Positions 8,896 through 16,834 of a stretch of 64,000 nucleotides of DNA are shown here, piece after piece. The position numbers were made by a program, and so were the translations under genes. The notes beneath the pieces are model-generated. The model did not search any database and was not told the DNA's origin. It worked only from the letters and a program-made list of their open reading frames with translations. This DNA comes from Terrimonas pollutisoli (GTDB taxonomy: Bacteria > Bacteroidota > Bacteroidia > Chitinophagales > Chitinophagaceae). Each line of letters starts with the position of its first letter. The first letter of the stretch is position 1. The stretch lies in NCBI RefSeq assembly GCF_029360765.1, contig NZ_JARKNA010000003.1:420987-484986 (forward strand), written 5' to 3'.

Positions 8896-9651
8896 ATGAC
8901 ATTTATAAAAAAAGGAAGCCAGGGGCCAGCAGTTACAGAGCTGCAAAATATTTTACGGGAGCTGGATTATAATATCCCGGTCACCGGCATTTTTGATACA
9001 GCTACTTATAAGGCGGTGAGGAATTTTCAAAGCTGTCATTTGGACAAACACAATCTTCCGCTTGAAATAGATGGCGAGGTAGGTGATATAACCTGGTGGG
9101 CTCTTAAAAATCCTCGCAATAAAGTGGAAGGTGGAGCTATTAATTATGGTATTATGCCGGAGCTTTCTTTTGGTGGTAGCGTCGTTGGAAGAAATGCACT
9201 GCAGGCAGCTATCAGGGAAATGAATGCCGGGGCGGGAGAGGAAGGTGGTAATAATAAAGGGCCATGGGTCCATAAATATTTACAACCGGCAGGACTGGGT
9301 GAGGGGTATAGTTGGTGTGCTGCGTTTGTTAGTTGGTGTTTTTTACAAGCAGCTGGTGGTGAAAAAAAGAGTATGCCATTCCGGTATAATGCAGGTGCGA
9401 GAAATATTTACAATCAACTAAAAAAAAATGGATTGATCTATGATGCCAATCTTACTTCACCGCAACCGGGCGATATAGTAGCGTGGTGGCGGGTGAGCAT
9501 GGCTTCCGGCTTTGGGCATATTGGAATAGTACATCATTTTAAGGACGGTTTTTTATATACAATAGAAGGCAACAAAGCTGCGAATGTTGCCGGCTTCTCC
9601 TATGTAAAAACGAGAATGGATAAAGTGTTGGGTTACGGACGCATCAAATGA
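8896..9651 (+). CDS. Peptidoglycan-binding (PG_binding_1) plus CHAP amidase/endopeptidase, leaderless
   Basis: A 251-residue protein started at the ATG at 8896; a TTG two codons upstream is less likely. Residues 5-70 form a PG_binding_1 repeat (GSQGPAVTELQNILRELDY, then GIFDTATYKAVRNFQ). Residues about 125-245 form a CHAP/NlpC-like cysteine hydrolase resembling the TIGR02594 type: YSWCAAFVSWCF with Cys141 as nucleophile, PGDIVAWWR, GHIGIVHHF with His208, and TIEGN (Glu224). The family cleaves peptidoglycan peptides or amides. No signal peptide, membrane anchor or lipobox is present, so unaided access to the wall is not expected; release by lysis or an effector-type secretion route would be needed. 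The same orientation and 92-bp spacing to the CHAT gene suggest joint expression. A stem-loop repeat lies between them. Confidence 0.85.
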   Translation: MTFIKKGSQGPAVTELQNILRELDYNIPVTGIFDTATYKAVRNFQSCHLDKHNLPLEIDGEVGDITWWALKNPRNKVEGGAINYGIMPELSFGGSVVGRNALQAAIREMNAGAGEEGGNNKGPWVHKYLQPAGLGEGYSWCAAFVSWCFLQAAGGEKKSMPFRYNAGARNIYNQLKKNGLIYDANLTSPQPGDIVAWWRVSMASGFGHIGIVHHFKDGFLYTIEGNKAANVAGFSYVKTRMDKVLGYGRIK

Positions 9652-9659
9652 CAAAAGAT

Positions 9660-9696
9660 TTTTGCAATTTTTGCAAAATCATTGATTGCAATCAAT
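9660..9696. promoter_or_regulatory. Two adjacent palindromes downstream of the CHAP gene
   Basis: TTTTGCAA-TTT-TTGCAAAA (9660-9678) is a perfect 8-bp inverted repeat and ATTGATTGCAATCAAT (9681-9696) is a perfect 16-bp palindrome, two bases apart. Both contain a TTGCAA or TTGCAAT core. They start 8 bp after the CHAP stop codon. The symmetry fits a dimeric DNA-binding protein site or a weak stem-loop; no T-tract follows the second palindrome, so a simple terminator is less likely. Confidence 0.45.
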
Positions 9697-9761
9697 AGGG
9701 CTAGTATAAAGTGTAGTAGTTACTCTACAATTCGCTTATAGTAATTATGACCGGAAATTGA

Positions 9762-9949
9762 GGACTTGTTCTATTTGCATGGGCCTGCTGCTTTCTTTAC
9801 TTTGTATCATTAATCCGTACCCTATACTGAAGAACAACAAAGATATTAGTCCTTGAAAATCCCGTCCACTTCAAGACAACCACTATCTTCCTGATTTGTT
9901 GAACCGTCCAGCCGCTAGTCTGCTCTTCGCAGGTCGGCGGTTTTTTTTT
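9762..9949 (+). ncRNA. Candidate structured leader or small RNA ending in a terminator
   Basis: GGAC-TT-GTTC (9762-9771) can pair with GAAC-C-GTCC (9901-9909), closing a 148-nt domain that contains a local hairpin CTTGAA/TTCAAG (9852-9857 with 9870-9875). The 5' strand can alternatively pair with AGTCCT (9848-9853), giving mutually exclusive structures. A terminator-like hairpin with nine T residues follows directly. No open reading frame of note occurs here. This could be an independent small RNA or a regulated leader of the ABC exporter, whose start is 175 bp downstream. The region does not show the long rod expected for 6S RNA. It rests on manual pairing only. Confidence 0.3.
9912..9949 (+). 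terminator. Rho-independent terminator-like hairpin with T9 tract
   Basis: CCGC (9912-9915) pairs with GCGG (9937-9940), and CTGC (9920-9923) pairs with GCAG (9929-9932), around loop TCTTC with wobble pairs between the stems. Nine T residues follow at 9941-9949. It lies 260 bp beyond the CHAP stop and 175 bp before the ABC exporter start, so it ends either the CHAT/CHAP transcript or a short leader RNA. Confidence 0.6.
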
Positions 9950-10124
9950 GAGTACAAGTGGAACAGAGCATGTCGCTAAGGGCAGATTTGGCTCTTACTT
10001 TTTTCTTCTCGTATACCAATAAACTATTTAACAGGGCTGATTGCGTTAAATTCTTTTCAAATTTGAGCTGAGTTCCTTGAACGGAGCCTATCTCTCGCTG
10101 GTGTTCTATAACTTGCATACTTGC

Positions 10125-11987
10125 ATGAAAAATCTCAAGGCCGTTTATAAATACTTTTGGAAATACCGTATCCGTTTGGGTATAGGTATCCTGTTTGTTT
10201 TTCTTTCCAACTACTTCAACGTACTGACGCCCCAGATCACCGGGTATGTAATCGATTTTGTGCAAAAGGCATTGAACCTGCCGGGTTATAAACCCAAAAA
10301 TAATGGCCCCGGTTATGATGTATTGGTAAACCAGTTCATTGCAAAGGTGGAATCGGTAAACTATAGCCCCGCAAATGTGGTGGTTCTATGTGGCATCGTG
10401 ATATTGGCGCTGGCACTGTTGCGTGGGTTCTTTCTTTTCCTGATGCGGCAAACTATTATCGTGATGAGCCGGCACATTGAATTTGATCAGAAGAATGAAG
10501 TTTACCGGCATTATCAGAAATTGGACGCCGCTTTTTATAAACGAAACAGCACCGGCGACCTGATGAACCGCATAGCCGAAGACGTGAGCAGGGTGAGAAT
10601 GTTTACAGGTCCGGCGATCATGTACCTCGTCAACCTGATTGCTGTTATCTCACTGGCTGTATTTTTTATGATCAGAAGAGATGCTTTATTGACTTTATAT
10701 GTGTTGGCGCCTTTACCCATATTAGCCATTACTATTTATTATGTCAACAACATGATCCATAAAAAAAGTGAACGGATCCAGGCTTCACTTTCAAATCTGA
10801 CTACTAATGCGCAGGAATCCTATTCTGGTATCCGCGTTATTAAATCTTTTGTGCAGGAAAAAGCGATGCTGGGCTTTTTTTCCAATAACAGCGAAGAATA
10901 CAGGAAGAATGCGATAAGCCTGGCGAAAGTGGAAGCCATCTATTTTCCTTCTATTACTTTATTGGTGGGCTTAAGTACGTTGCTGACGATAATGATCGGC
11001 GGGCTTTATTATATTACCGGAAGTCATAATATAGGGGTAGATACCATCGTGGAATTTATCATGTATATCAACATGCTTACATTCCCGGTTAGTGCCATTG
11101 GTATGACGGCAAGTATGATACAACGGGCGGCTGCTTCACAAAAACGCATTAATGAATTTTTAGATACGGAACCTTCGATCGGAGAACCTGGAAAGCCTGT
11201 TGACATAAAGCTGCAGGGGAATATCCGTTTTGAGAATGTCGATTTTATTTATCGGGATACAGGTATAAAGGCTTTGTCGAATTTTAGTTTGCAGGTAAAC
11301 AAAGGAGAGAAGATCGCTATTGTTGGAAGGACCGGCAGTGGCAAAACAACTGTCGCCCAGTTGCTGCTTCGTATGTATGATCCGCAGAAAGGAAAAGTGG
11401 AACTGGATGATGTTAATATAAAAAACATCAGCTTGCGCACCCTGAGGGAGCAAATCAGCTATGTGCCGCAGGATGTATTCCTGTTTAGTGAAACAGTGTC
11501 TAATAACATTGGCTTTGGGTTGGAAAAAACGACGGCCACAGCTGTGGAAAAAGCGGCCACGCAGGCCCATGTTCATAAGGAAATCCATGGCTTCTCTGAA
11601 GGATACAGTACCATGATCGGGGAGCGGGGCGTCACCTTAAGCGGCGGACAAAAGCAACGCATTTCCATAGCCAGGGCCCTGATAAAAGATCCTGCCATGG
11701 TCATTTTTGATGACTGTCTTAGCGCCGTTGATGTCAAAACGGAAAAGGAGATCATCAGCAGCCTCAATGAATACCTGCAGGATAAAACCGCCATCATCAT
11801 TACTCACCGGATATTCTCTCTATTTGATTTTGATAAGATCGTAGTGCTGGAGGATGGTGAAATAGTAGAGCAGGGCACCCACCGGGAATTGCTGGCTCAA
11901 AAAGGATTCTATGCGGCCTTGTATCAGCGACAACAACAGGAAGAAAAGGGTACTCCCGAGAATGGAGAATATGCAGGCATGCTATAA
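10125..11987 (+). CDS. ABC exporter, fused membrane and ATPase domains (MdlA-like half)
   Basis: A 620-residue half-transporter using the ATG at 10125 (MKNLKAVYKYFWKYR); the frame is open from 10077 but the shorter start fits the family. The membrane domain has about six helices (about 18-35, 86-108, 165-184, 188-208, 273-295, 305-330), followed by a nucleotide-binding domain: Walker A GRTGSGKTT (401-409), Q-loop VPQD, signature LSGGQ (505-509), Walker B VIFDDCLSAVD and H-loop THR (His561). The residue after the Walker B Asp is Asp530 instead of the catalytic Glu, as in MdlA-type or degenerate-site halves of heterodimeric exporters. No partner ABC gene lies beside it. Substrate unknown; drugs, lipids or peptides are possible. 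A structured leader and terminator precede it. Confidence 0.9.
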   Translation: MKNLKAVYKYFWKYRIRLGIGILFVFLSNYFNVLTPQITGYVIDFVQKALNLPGYKPKNNGPGYDVLVNQFIAKVESVNYSPANVVVLCGIVILALALLRGFFLFLMRQTIIVMSRHIEFDQKNEVYRHYQKLDAAFYKRNSTGDLMNRIAEDVSRVRMFTGPAIMYLVNLIAVISLAVFFMIRRDALLTLYVLAPLPILAITIYYVNNMIHKKSERIQASLSNLTTNAQESYSGIRVIKSFVQEKAMLGFFSNNSEEYRKNAISLAKVEAIYFPSITLLVGLSTLLTIMIGGLYYITGSHNIGVDTIVEFIMYINMLTFPVSAIGMTASMIQRAAASQKRINEFLDTEPSIGEPGKPVDIKLQGNIRFENVDFIYRDTGIKALSNFSLQVNKGEKIAIVGRTGSGKTTVAQLLLRMYDPQKGKVELDDVNIKNISLRTLREQISYVPQDVFLFSETVSNNIGFGLEKTTATAVEKAATQAHVHKEIHGFSEGYSTMIGERGVTLSGGQKQRISIARALIKDPAMVIFDDCLSAVDVKTEKEIISSLNEYLQDKTAIIITHRIFSLFDFDKIVVLEDGEIVEQGTHRELLAQKGFYAALYQRQQQEEKGTPENGEYAGML

Positions 11988-12073
11988 AATTGGATGTCCT
12001 GAATCCCCGGTTATAGCCATTCACGTTCAACGATAAACCCGGTCGCGGGAACTTACTGAAAAATTCAATCTCT

Positions 12074-12104
12074 TTTGGCTGTTTCAAAAACATCTCTATA
12101 TTTG
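12074..12104 (+). promoter_or_regulatory. Bacteroidota-type promoter for the DUF3276 gene
   Basis: TTTG (12074-12077), a 19-nt spacer and TATATTTG (12097-12104) match the bacteroidetal sigma factor consensus TTTG-N19-TAnnTTTG exactly. Transcription would begin about 12111, leaving a 40-nt leader before the start codon at 12153. Confidence 0.7.
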
Positions 12105-12152
12105 TGACTTCATAAAAAGGGAAGTATTTTTTAAATCTGAAAATTAACTATT

Positions 12153-12614
12153 GTGGCGTACGAGAACAACGACAAGAAAATGGAAAGTATTTACAGCAAA
12201 AGAATCCGTGCCGGAAAGAGAAGAACGTATTTTTTTGATGTAAGAGCAACCCGTGGTAATGATTATTACCTGACCATTACGGAAAGCCGTAAGCGTTTTG
12301 ATGATAACGGGTATGACAGGCACAAGATTTTTTTGTACAAAGAGGACTTCAACAAATTTATCAAGGCATTGGGTGAATCAGTTGACTACGTGAAAACAGA
12401 ATTGATGCCTGATTTCGATTTTGATGCATTCAATCACGATGAGGTAGATGAATATGGTGCAGAAGGATCTGCGGCTGCGACTGAAGAAACTCCAGCTTCT
12501 GAGGTTAAAACAAATGGTATTGCACCAAAGGTAGAACCAGTTGCAGTGGCTCCTATAACTGAAACTGCTGCCAATGTGCAAAACAACAGTCAGGAAGAAG
12601 TTGACAAATGGTAA
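12153..12614 (+). CDS. DUF3276 / PUR-like single-strand nucleic-acid-binding protein
   Basis: A 153-residue protein started at GTG 12153; the in-frame ATG at 12180 (MESIYSKRIRAGKR) is an alternative. Residues 10-90 form the conserved DUF3276 (PUR-alpha-like) domain: SKRIRAGKRRTYFFDVRATRG, then YYLTITESRKRF and HKIFLYKEDFNKFIKAL. Residues after about 95 form an acidic, alanine-rich, probably disordered tail. PUR-like proteins of Bacteroidota and Borrelia bind single-stranded DNA or RNA; a regulatory role is inferred from family knowledge. The gene stands alone with a consensus promoter and its own strong terminator, suggesting high expression. Confidence 0.85.
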   Translation: MAYENNDKKMESIYSKRIRAGKRRTYFFDVRATRGNDYYLTITESRKRFDDNGYDRHKIFLYKEDFNKFIKALGESVDYVKTELMPDFDFDAFNHDEVDEYGAEGSAAATEETPASEVKTNGIAPKVEPVAVAPITETAANVQNNSQEEVDKW

Positions 12615-12635
12615 TAACCGTTTGTGTAAATAATT

Positions 12636-12664
12636 AAATGCCTCCTTTTGGGAGGCATTTTTAT
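12636..12664 (+). terminator. Rho-independent terminator after DUF3276
   Basis: AAATGCCTCC (12636-12645) pairs perfectly with GGAGGCATTT (12651-12660) around a TTTTG loop and runs into a T-rich tract. It starts 22 bp after the stop codon. Confidence 0.85.
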
Positions 12665-12724
12665 TTGCTTATTCTGTTATCGTTGTGGTTATTGTTGTTA
12701 GTATGACAATTAATATGAGTTTCT

Positions 12725-12845
12725 CATCCCATTAGGGATGATTTGTGGTGTAAAAGTATCAGCGGAAAAGGCACAAGACGTTCCAAAGGAACGTTTGGTG
12801 CCTTTATTCTATGAGCAGTTACCCATGATGTGTTCCTACGGAACA
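12725..12845. repeat. Cluster of REP-like palindromes
   Basis: Three palindromic units: CATCCC-ATTA-GGGATG (12725-12740); a nested hairpin of outer arms AAAGGCAC (12767-12774) and GTGCCTTT (12798-12805) enclosing CGTTCC-AAA-GGAACG; and TGTTCC-TAC-GGAACA (12831-12845). The GTTCC/GGAAC units are variants of one short sequence. Such elements are typical of dispersed repeats between genes; the cluster lies between DUF3276 and the 3' end of pgi. Confidence 0.65.
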
Positions 12846-12887
12846 ATTTAGTAAACTGATTATCTCTGAAAAAGATCCTGGCATTAG

Positions 12888-14540
12888 TTATTTCCTCCAG
12901 GCTTTATACGCATTGATCAATCCATTAGTCGATGAATCATGATTGCTGACATCTTCTTTCGTTTCCAATTCGGGCAGGATTTTATTAGCGAGTTGTTTGC
13001 CCAGTTCAACACCCCACTGGTCAAAACTGAAGATATTCCAGATAATACCCTGGGTAAATATTTTATGTTCGTATAAGGCGATAAGTTGGCCCAGTGTAAA
13101 AGGTGTAACCTTCTTTAGTAAAAATGAATTCGTCGGCTTGTTGCCCGCAAAGACTTTAAAGGGCAACAATTTCGAAATCTGTTCTGGTGTTAATCCCTGT
13201 TTCTCCAATTCCTTTTCTGCTTCTTCATCTGTCTTTCCATTCATCAATGCTTCTGTTTGGGCAAAAAAATTGGACAATAGTTTTTGATGATGATCGCCAA
13301 CACGATTATGTGTCTGGGCAGGTGCTATAAAGTCACAGGGGATAAGTGGTGTACCCTGGTGTATCAATTGGTAAAATGCATGCTGACCATTGGTGCCGGG
13401 TTCGCCCCAAATCACCGGGCCGGTTGCATACTCGACAGCCTCACCATTGCGGTCAATGCTTTTGCCATTGCTTTCCATATTTCCCTGTTGAAAATAGGCC
13501 GGGAAACGATGCATGTATTGATCATAAGGAAGAATGGCTTCCGTTTGTGATCCAAAGAAATTGGTGTACCATAAGCCGATCATCCCCATTAGCACCGGGA
13601 TGTTTTTATCAAAAGGCGTTTCCTGGAAATGTTGATCGGTATGATGGGCACCCTTTAGTAGCTGTTCAAAGTTTTTATAGCCGATACTCAAAGCGATAGA
13701 CAAGCCGATGGCGCTCCACAAGGAATAACGTCCGCCTACCCAATCCCAGAATTCAAACATATTATCCTTATCGATCCCAAATTTTACTACTTCTTTTTCA
13801 TTGGTTGATAGAGCGGCAAAATGTTTGGCGATATGTTTTTCGTTTTTTGCTTTTATCAGGAACCATTCCCTGGCCGTATGTGCGTTGGTCATAGTTTCCT
13901 GCGTGGTAAAAGTTTTAGAAGCAACCAGGAAAAGCGTTCTTTCAGGATTAACTTTTTTTAATGTTTCAGCAATGTGTGTACCGTCAATGTTTGAGACAAA
14001 GAATGTTTCGATGTCCTGCGATTGGTAAGGCTTCAATGCTTCTGTTACCATCAATGGTCCCAGGTCACTGCCGCCGATACCGATATTGACAATATATTTT
14101 ATCCGCTTGCCGGTATAGCCCCGGTGTTCGCCACTATGCACTGCTTCGCAAAAAGATTTCATTTTGCGTAATACCTTTTTCACTTCGGGCATCACATTAT
14201 TCCCTTCAGAATAGACAGGTTGTTTGGAAAAATTGCGCAAAGCGGTATGCAACACAGACCGGTGCTCCGTTGCATTGATTATTTCACCATTGAACATGGC
14301 ACTGATCGCCTCCTTCAATTTACACTCCTGCGCCAGTTGCAACAGCAATTCAATGGTTTTATCGGTGATGATATTTTTGGAGTAGTCAAAAAGGATATCA
14401 TCAAAACGGGTGCTGAATTTGTGATAACGGTCTTTGTCCCTTTCAAACAGGCTTCTCATTTTCACGGTCTTCATTTCTGAAAAATGATCCTGTAACAGTG
14501 ACCATGCAGTGGTAGTAGTTGGATTGATCTTTGGTAACAT
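12888..14540 (-). CDS. pgi: Glucose-6-phosphate isomerase
   Basis: A 550-residue enzyme interconverting glucose-6-phosphate and fructose-6-phosphate in glycolysis and gluconeogenesis. The start is the ATG at 14540 ([13 protein letters not shown]); a TTG 9 bp upstream is also in frame. Family motifs are all present: [61 protein letters not shown] (catalytic Glu), [15 protein letters not shown] (catalytic His) and GVELGKQLA (catalytic Lys). The length matches the bacterial/eukaryotic long-type PGI. It lies 9 bp downstream of ltaE on the same strand and is very probably co-transcribed with it. REP-like palindromes lie beyond its 3' end. Confidence 0.97.
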   Translation of the reverse strand: MLPKINPTTTTAWSLLQDHFSEMKTVKMRSLFERDKDRYHKFSTRFDDILFDYSKNIITDKTIELLLQLAQECKLKEAISAMFNGEIINATEHRSVLHTALRNFSKQPVYSEGNNVMPEVKKVLRKMKSFCEAVHSGEHRGYTGKRIKYIVNIGIGGSDLGPLMVTEALKPYQSQDIETFFVSNIDGTHIAETLKKVNPERTLFLVASKTFTTQETMTNAHTAREWFLIKAKNEKHIAKHFAALSTNEKEVVKFGIDKDNMFEFWDWVGGRYSLWSAIGLSIALSIGYKNFEQLLKGAHHTDQHFQETPFDKNIPVLMGMIGLWYTNFFGSQTEAILPYDQYMHRFPAYFQQGNMESNGKSIDRNGEAVEYATGPVIWGEPGTNGQHAFYQLIHQGTPLIPCDFIAPAQTHNRVGDHHQKLLSNFFAQTEALMNGKTDEEAEKELEKQGLTPEQISKLLPFKVFAGNKPTNSFLLKKVTPFTLGQLIALYEHKIFTQGIIWNIFSFDQWGVELGKQLANKILPELETKEDVSNHDSSTNGLINAYKAWRK

Positions 14541-14549
14541 GCTGTTCAA

Positions 14550-15566
14550 TTATAAAGTTGAGATGATGTCAATGGTTTTTGCAACCATTTCTTTGGTAAT
14601 ATCAAGATGGAGAACAAAACGTACCCTGTTGGGTGCAATGGCATAGCTGAGAATATTTTTTTCTTTGAGCTTAGCCACCAATGCAGGGGCGCCTTGTTTT
14701 TCCTTTAATTCAAAAATGATAATATTCGTTTCAACCGGCAGCACCATTTCTACAAAATCTTTCTTGTCGAGGGCCACTGCTATTTGTGCAGCATGCTCAT
14801 GATCTTCCTGCAAACGGCCGATATTGTTTTGCAACGCATAAATGCCCGCCGCCGCTAAAAAACCGGCCTGCCTCATACCGCCACCAAACACTTTTCTTAT
14901 TCTTCTCGCTTTTTTTATAAACGCGGCATTTCCCAATAGCAGGCTTCCTACGGGGCAGCCAAGACTTTTGCTTAAGCAAATAGAAATACTGTCAAACACG
15001 TTTCCATATTGCTCGGGTGTTTCTTTTTTTGCCACAAGCGCATTGACAAGCCTGGCCCCGTCCAAATGAAATCCCAGCTTGTGTTCGTCACATACCTTTC
15101 GGATGTTTTTGATTTCAGAAAAATCATAACAACTGCCTCCGCCCCGGTTACTGGTGTTTTCAAGACTCACGAGACTGCTATAGGCCCGGTGTACATCCTC
15201 GGGATTAATGGCTGCTTTCACCTGCTCTGCGGTAATGCGTCCACGGTCTCCGTGCAATAATTTTACCGATGCCCCGGAATTAAATGCAATACCACCTCCT
15301 TCATACTGATAGATATGAGAGCTTTCATCACAAATAACTTCGTCCCCCGGCTGTGTATGACATTTGATTGCTATTTGGTTGGTCATCGTGCCCGATGGGC
15401 AAAACAGGGCCGCTTCCATGCCGAACATACCGGCGGCCAACGTCTCCAATTCATTGATTGAATCATCTTCTCCAAACACATCGTCGCCTACTTTGGCCGT
15501 CATCATCGCATCCAGCATGGCGGGAGTAGGCTTGGTAACAGTATCCGAACGAAAATCAATAAACAT
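14550..15566 (-). CDS. ltaE: Low-specificity L-threonine aldolase
   Basis: A 338-residue PLP enzyme of the beta-eliminating lyase fold, cleaving L-threonine or L-allo-threonine to glycine and acetaldehyde. The N-terminus FRSDTVTKPTPAMLDAM and VGDDVFGEDDS is diagnostic of LtaE; LENTSNRGGGSCY, FHLDGARLVNA (PLP-binding Asp) and SICLSKSLGCPVGSLL (Schiff-base Lys) follow. ATG start at 15566. First gene of a two-gene transcript with pgi, divergent from the LytS kinase across about 100 bp. All active-site features are intact. Confidence 0.94.
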   Translation of the reverse strand: MFIDFRSDTVTKPTPAMLDAMMTAKVGDDVFGEDDSINELETLAAGMFGMEAALFCPSGTMTNQIAIKCHTQPGDEVICDESSHIYQYEGGGIAFNSGASVKLLHGDRGRITAEQVKAAINPEDVHRAYSSLVSLENTSNRGGGSCYDFSEIKNIRKVCDEHKLGFHLDGARLVNALVAKKETPEQYGNVFDSISICLSKSLGCPVGSLLLGNAAFIKKARRIRKVFGGGMRQAGFLAAAGIYALQNNIGRLQEDHEHAAQIAVALDKKDFVEMVLPVETNIIIFELKEKQGAPALVAKLKEKNILSYAIAPNRVRFVLHLDITKEMVAKTIDIISTL

Positions 15567-15667
15567 TCACCGAATTTATTTGCAATATAATCAGTTCACT
15601 CCTCAAATCAGGCAGTTGACGGGTCTCAGCATAATAAATGATAGTGATTTGCTAATTTGGCGTTTGT

Positions 15668-16834
15668 ATGAAAGAACCAACTTTCCTCGAATATGGTTTG
15701 CTGATAGCATTCAGTCTTATCATGTCACTGCTGGGTCTTTACCTGCTGGCAAACTTTAGCCGCTTGTTCCGGGGACGAATCAAAAACGAAATATTGCGCC
15801 GAAACCTGGCTGCATGGGTGGTGATCTTTTGCATCTCCTGCGGTATGATCCCGATGAGCGGCGGTTTTTTTTATATACTTGGCAAATTTGGCTGGGGCTG
15901 GGCGGTAGCCGGGCAATTTATCTCGACTACCCTGTTGACATTAATTGTTTTTAACCTGGCGAGGATTGTTGCAGAAAGCAGGCGATTACAAAAATTATCT
16001 TTTGTAAAACATAAACTACTGGTGTTTGCGACATTGATCGTCACTATCCTTGCCATCAATGTGCCGCTGAATTACATTCTATATGGGTTTTCGGCACAGT
16101 ATATGAAATACGCTGTTGTCTCCGGTATTTATCTTGCCGGAGCTACCGGTCTTGTATATGCCGTCATCGATTATCTCGACCTGGAACGTAAAAGGAAATT
16201 TCATGAAAAAGAATTGGAGCTAAGTAAATTAAGAGAGTTGAAGGCGAAAGCAGAGTTGGAAGCTCTTCATTCAAAAGTAAACCCACATTTTTTATACAAT
16301 GCGCTTAATTCTATTGCTGATCTTTCTATTACAGATGGAATCAAGGCAAGGAAAATGACAGTGGCCTTAGCCGATCTGTTTCGCTATAGTATTAATTACA
16401 GCAACAACAATTTTTCTACTGTAAAAGATGAAGTGGAGATGGCGGAAGTGTACCTACAAATTGAAAAAATAAGATTTGAAGATCAACTTAATTACACGAT
16501 AAAAGTAGACCCGGAGTTAAATCATTACCTGGTTCCAAGGTTTGTGCTGCAGCCATTGGTTGAAAATGCGGTGAAGCATGGCCTGAAAGCCACCGGTAGA
16601 ATGACGGAGATAGAATTGGAAGTCAGGGAAGATAACGGCGGACTTGTTTTAAGCATTACCGATTCAGGCCCGGCGTTCCCAAATGAATTGAATGCAGGGT
16701 ATGGAGTAAAGAGTGTGTACGATAAGCTGGACCTGCTTTTCCCCGGCCAATATGAAATTCATTTCAGTAACGAACCACGTAAAAAAGTTTCTGTACACGT
16801 TCAAAAGATGATAAAAAATGAGCCCGTTATTTAA
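15668..16834 (+). CDS. LytS-type sensor histidine kinase
   Basis: A 388-residue membrane kinase. Five hydrophobic segments (about 8-30, 47-70, 78-100, 118-140, 150-168) form the sensor, with no large periplasmic domain. A short coiled coil (172-200) leads into a His_kinase (LytS/YehU) domain with VNPHFLYNALNSI (phosphoacceptor His207), the N-box VLQPLVENAVKHGL and a glycine-rich SITDSGPAF/NAGYGVKSV region. It overlaps the response-regulator gene by 17 bp, so the two form a pair. In Bacteroidota such pairs often act on nearby genes; here two outer-membrane receptor genes lie directly downstream, suggesting but not proving regulation. The stimulus is unknown. Confidence 0.9.
   Translation: MKEPTFLEYGLLIAFSLIMSLLGLYLLANFSRLFRGRIKNEILRRNLAAWVVIFCISCGMIPMSGGFFYILGKFGWGWAVAGQFISTTLLTLIVFNLARIVAESRRLQKLSFVKHKLLVFATLIVTILAINVPLNYILYGFSAQYMKYAVVSGIYLAGATGLVYAVIDYLDLERKRKFHEKELELSKLRELKAKAELEALHSKVNPHFLYNALNSIADLSITDGIKARKMTVALADLFRYSINYSNNNFSTVKDEVEMAEVYLQIEKIRFEDQLNYTIKVDPELNHYLVPRFVLQPLVENAVKHGLKATGRMTEIELEVREDNGGLVLSITDSGPAFPNELNAGYGVKSVYDKLDLLFPGQYEIHFSNEPRKKVSVHVQKMIKNEPVI

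Noticed and set aside
9762..9949. 6S RNA identity for the structured region
   Set aside because: The ends pair, but the interior lacks the long rod with a central bubble expected for 6S RNA, so I kept only a generic structured-RNA call.
10077..10124. Extended start of the ABC exporter at 10077
   Set aside because: The extra 16 residues are not family-like; the ATG at 10125 starts with the typical basic/aromatic beginning of exporter proteins.
13346..13699. Plus-strand 117-residue frame within pgi
   Set aside because: Shadow of the antisense strand of a well-conserved gene; its composition is arginine/proline-rich without any domain.
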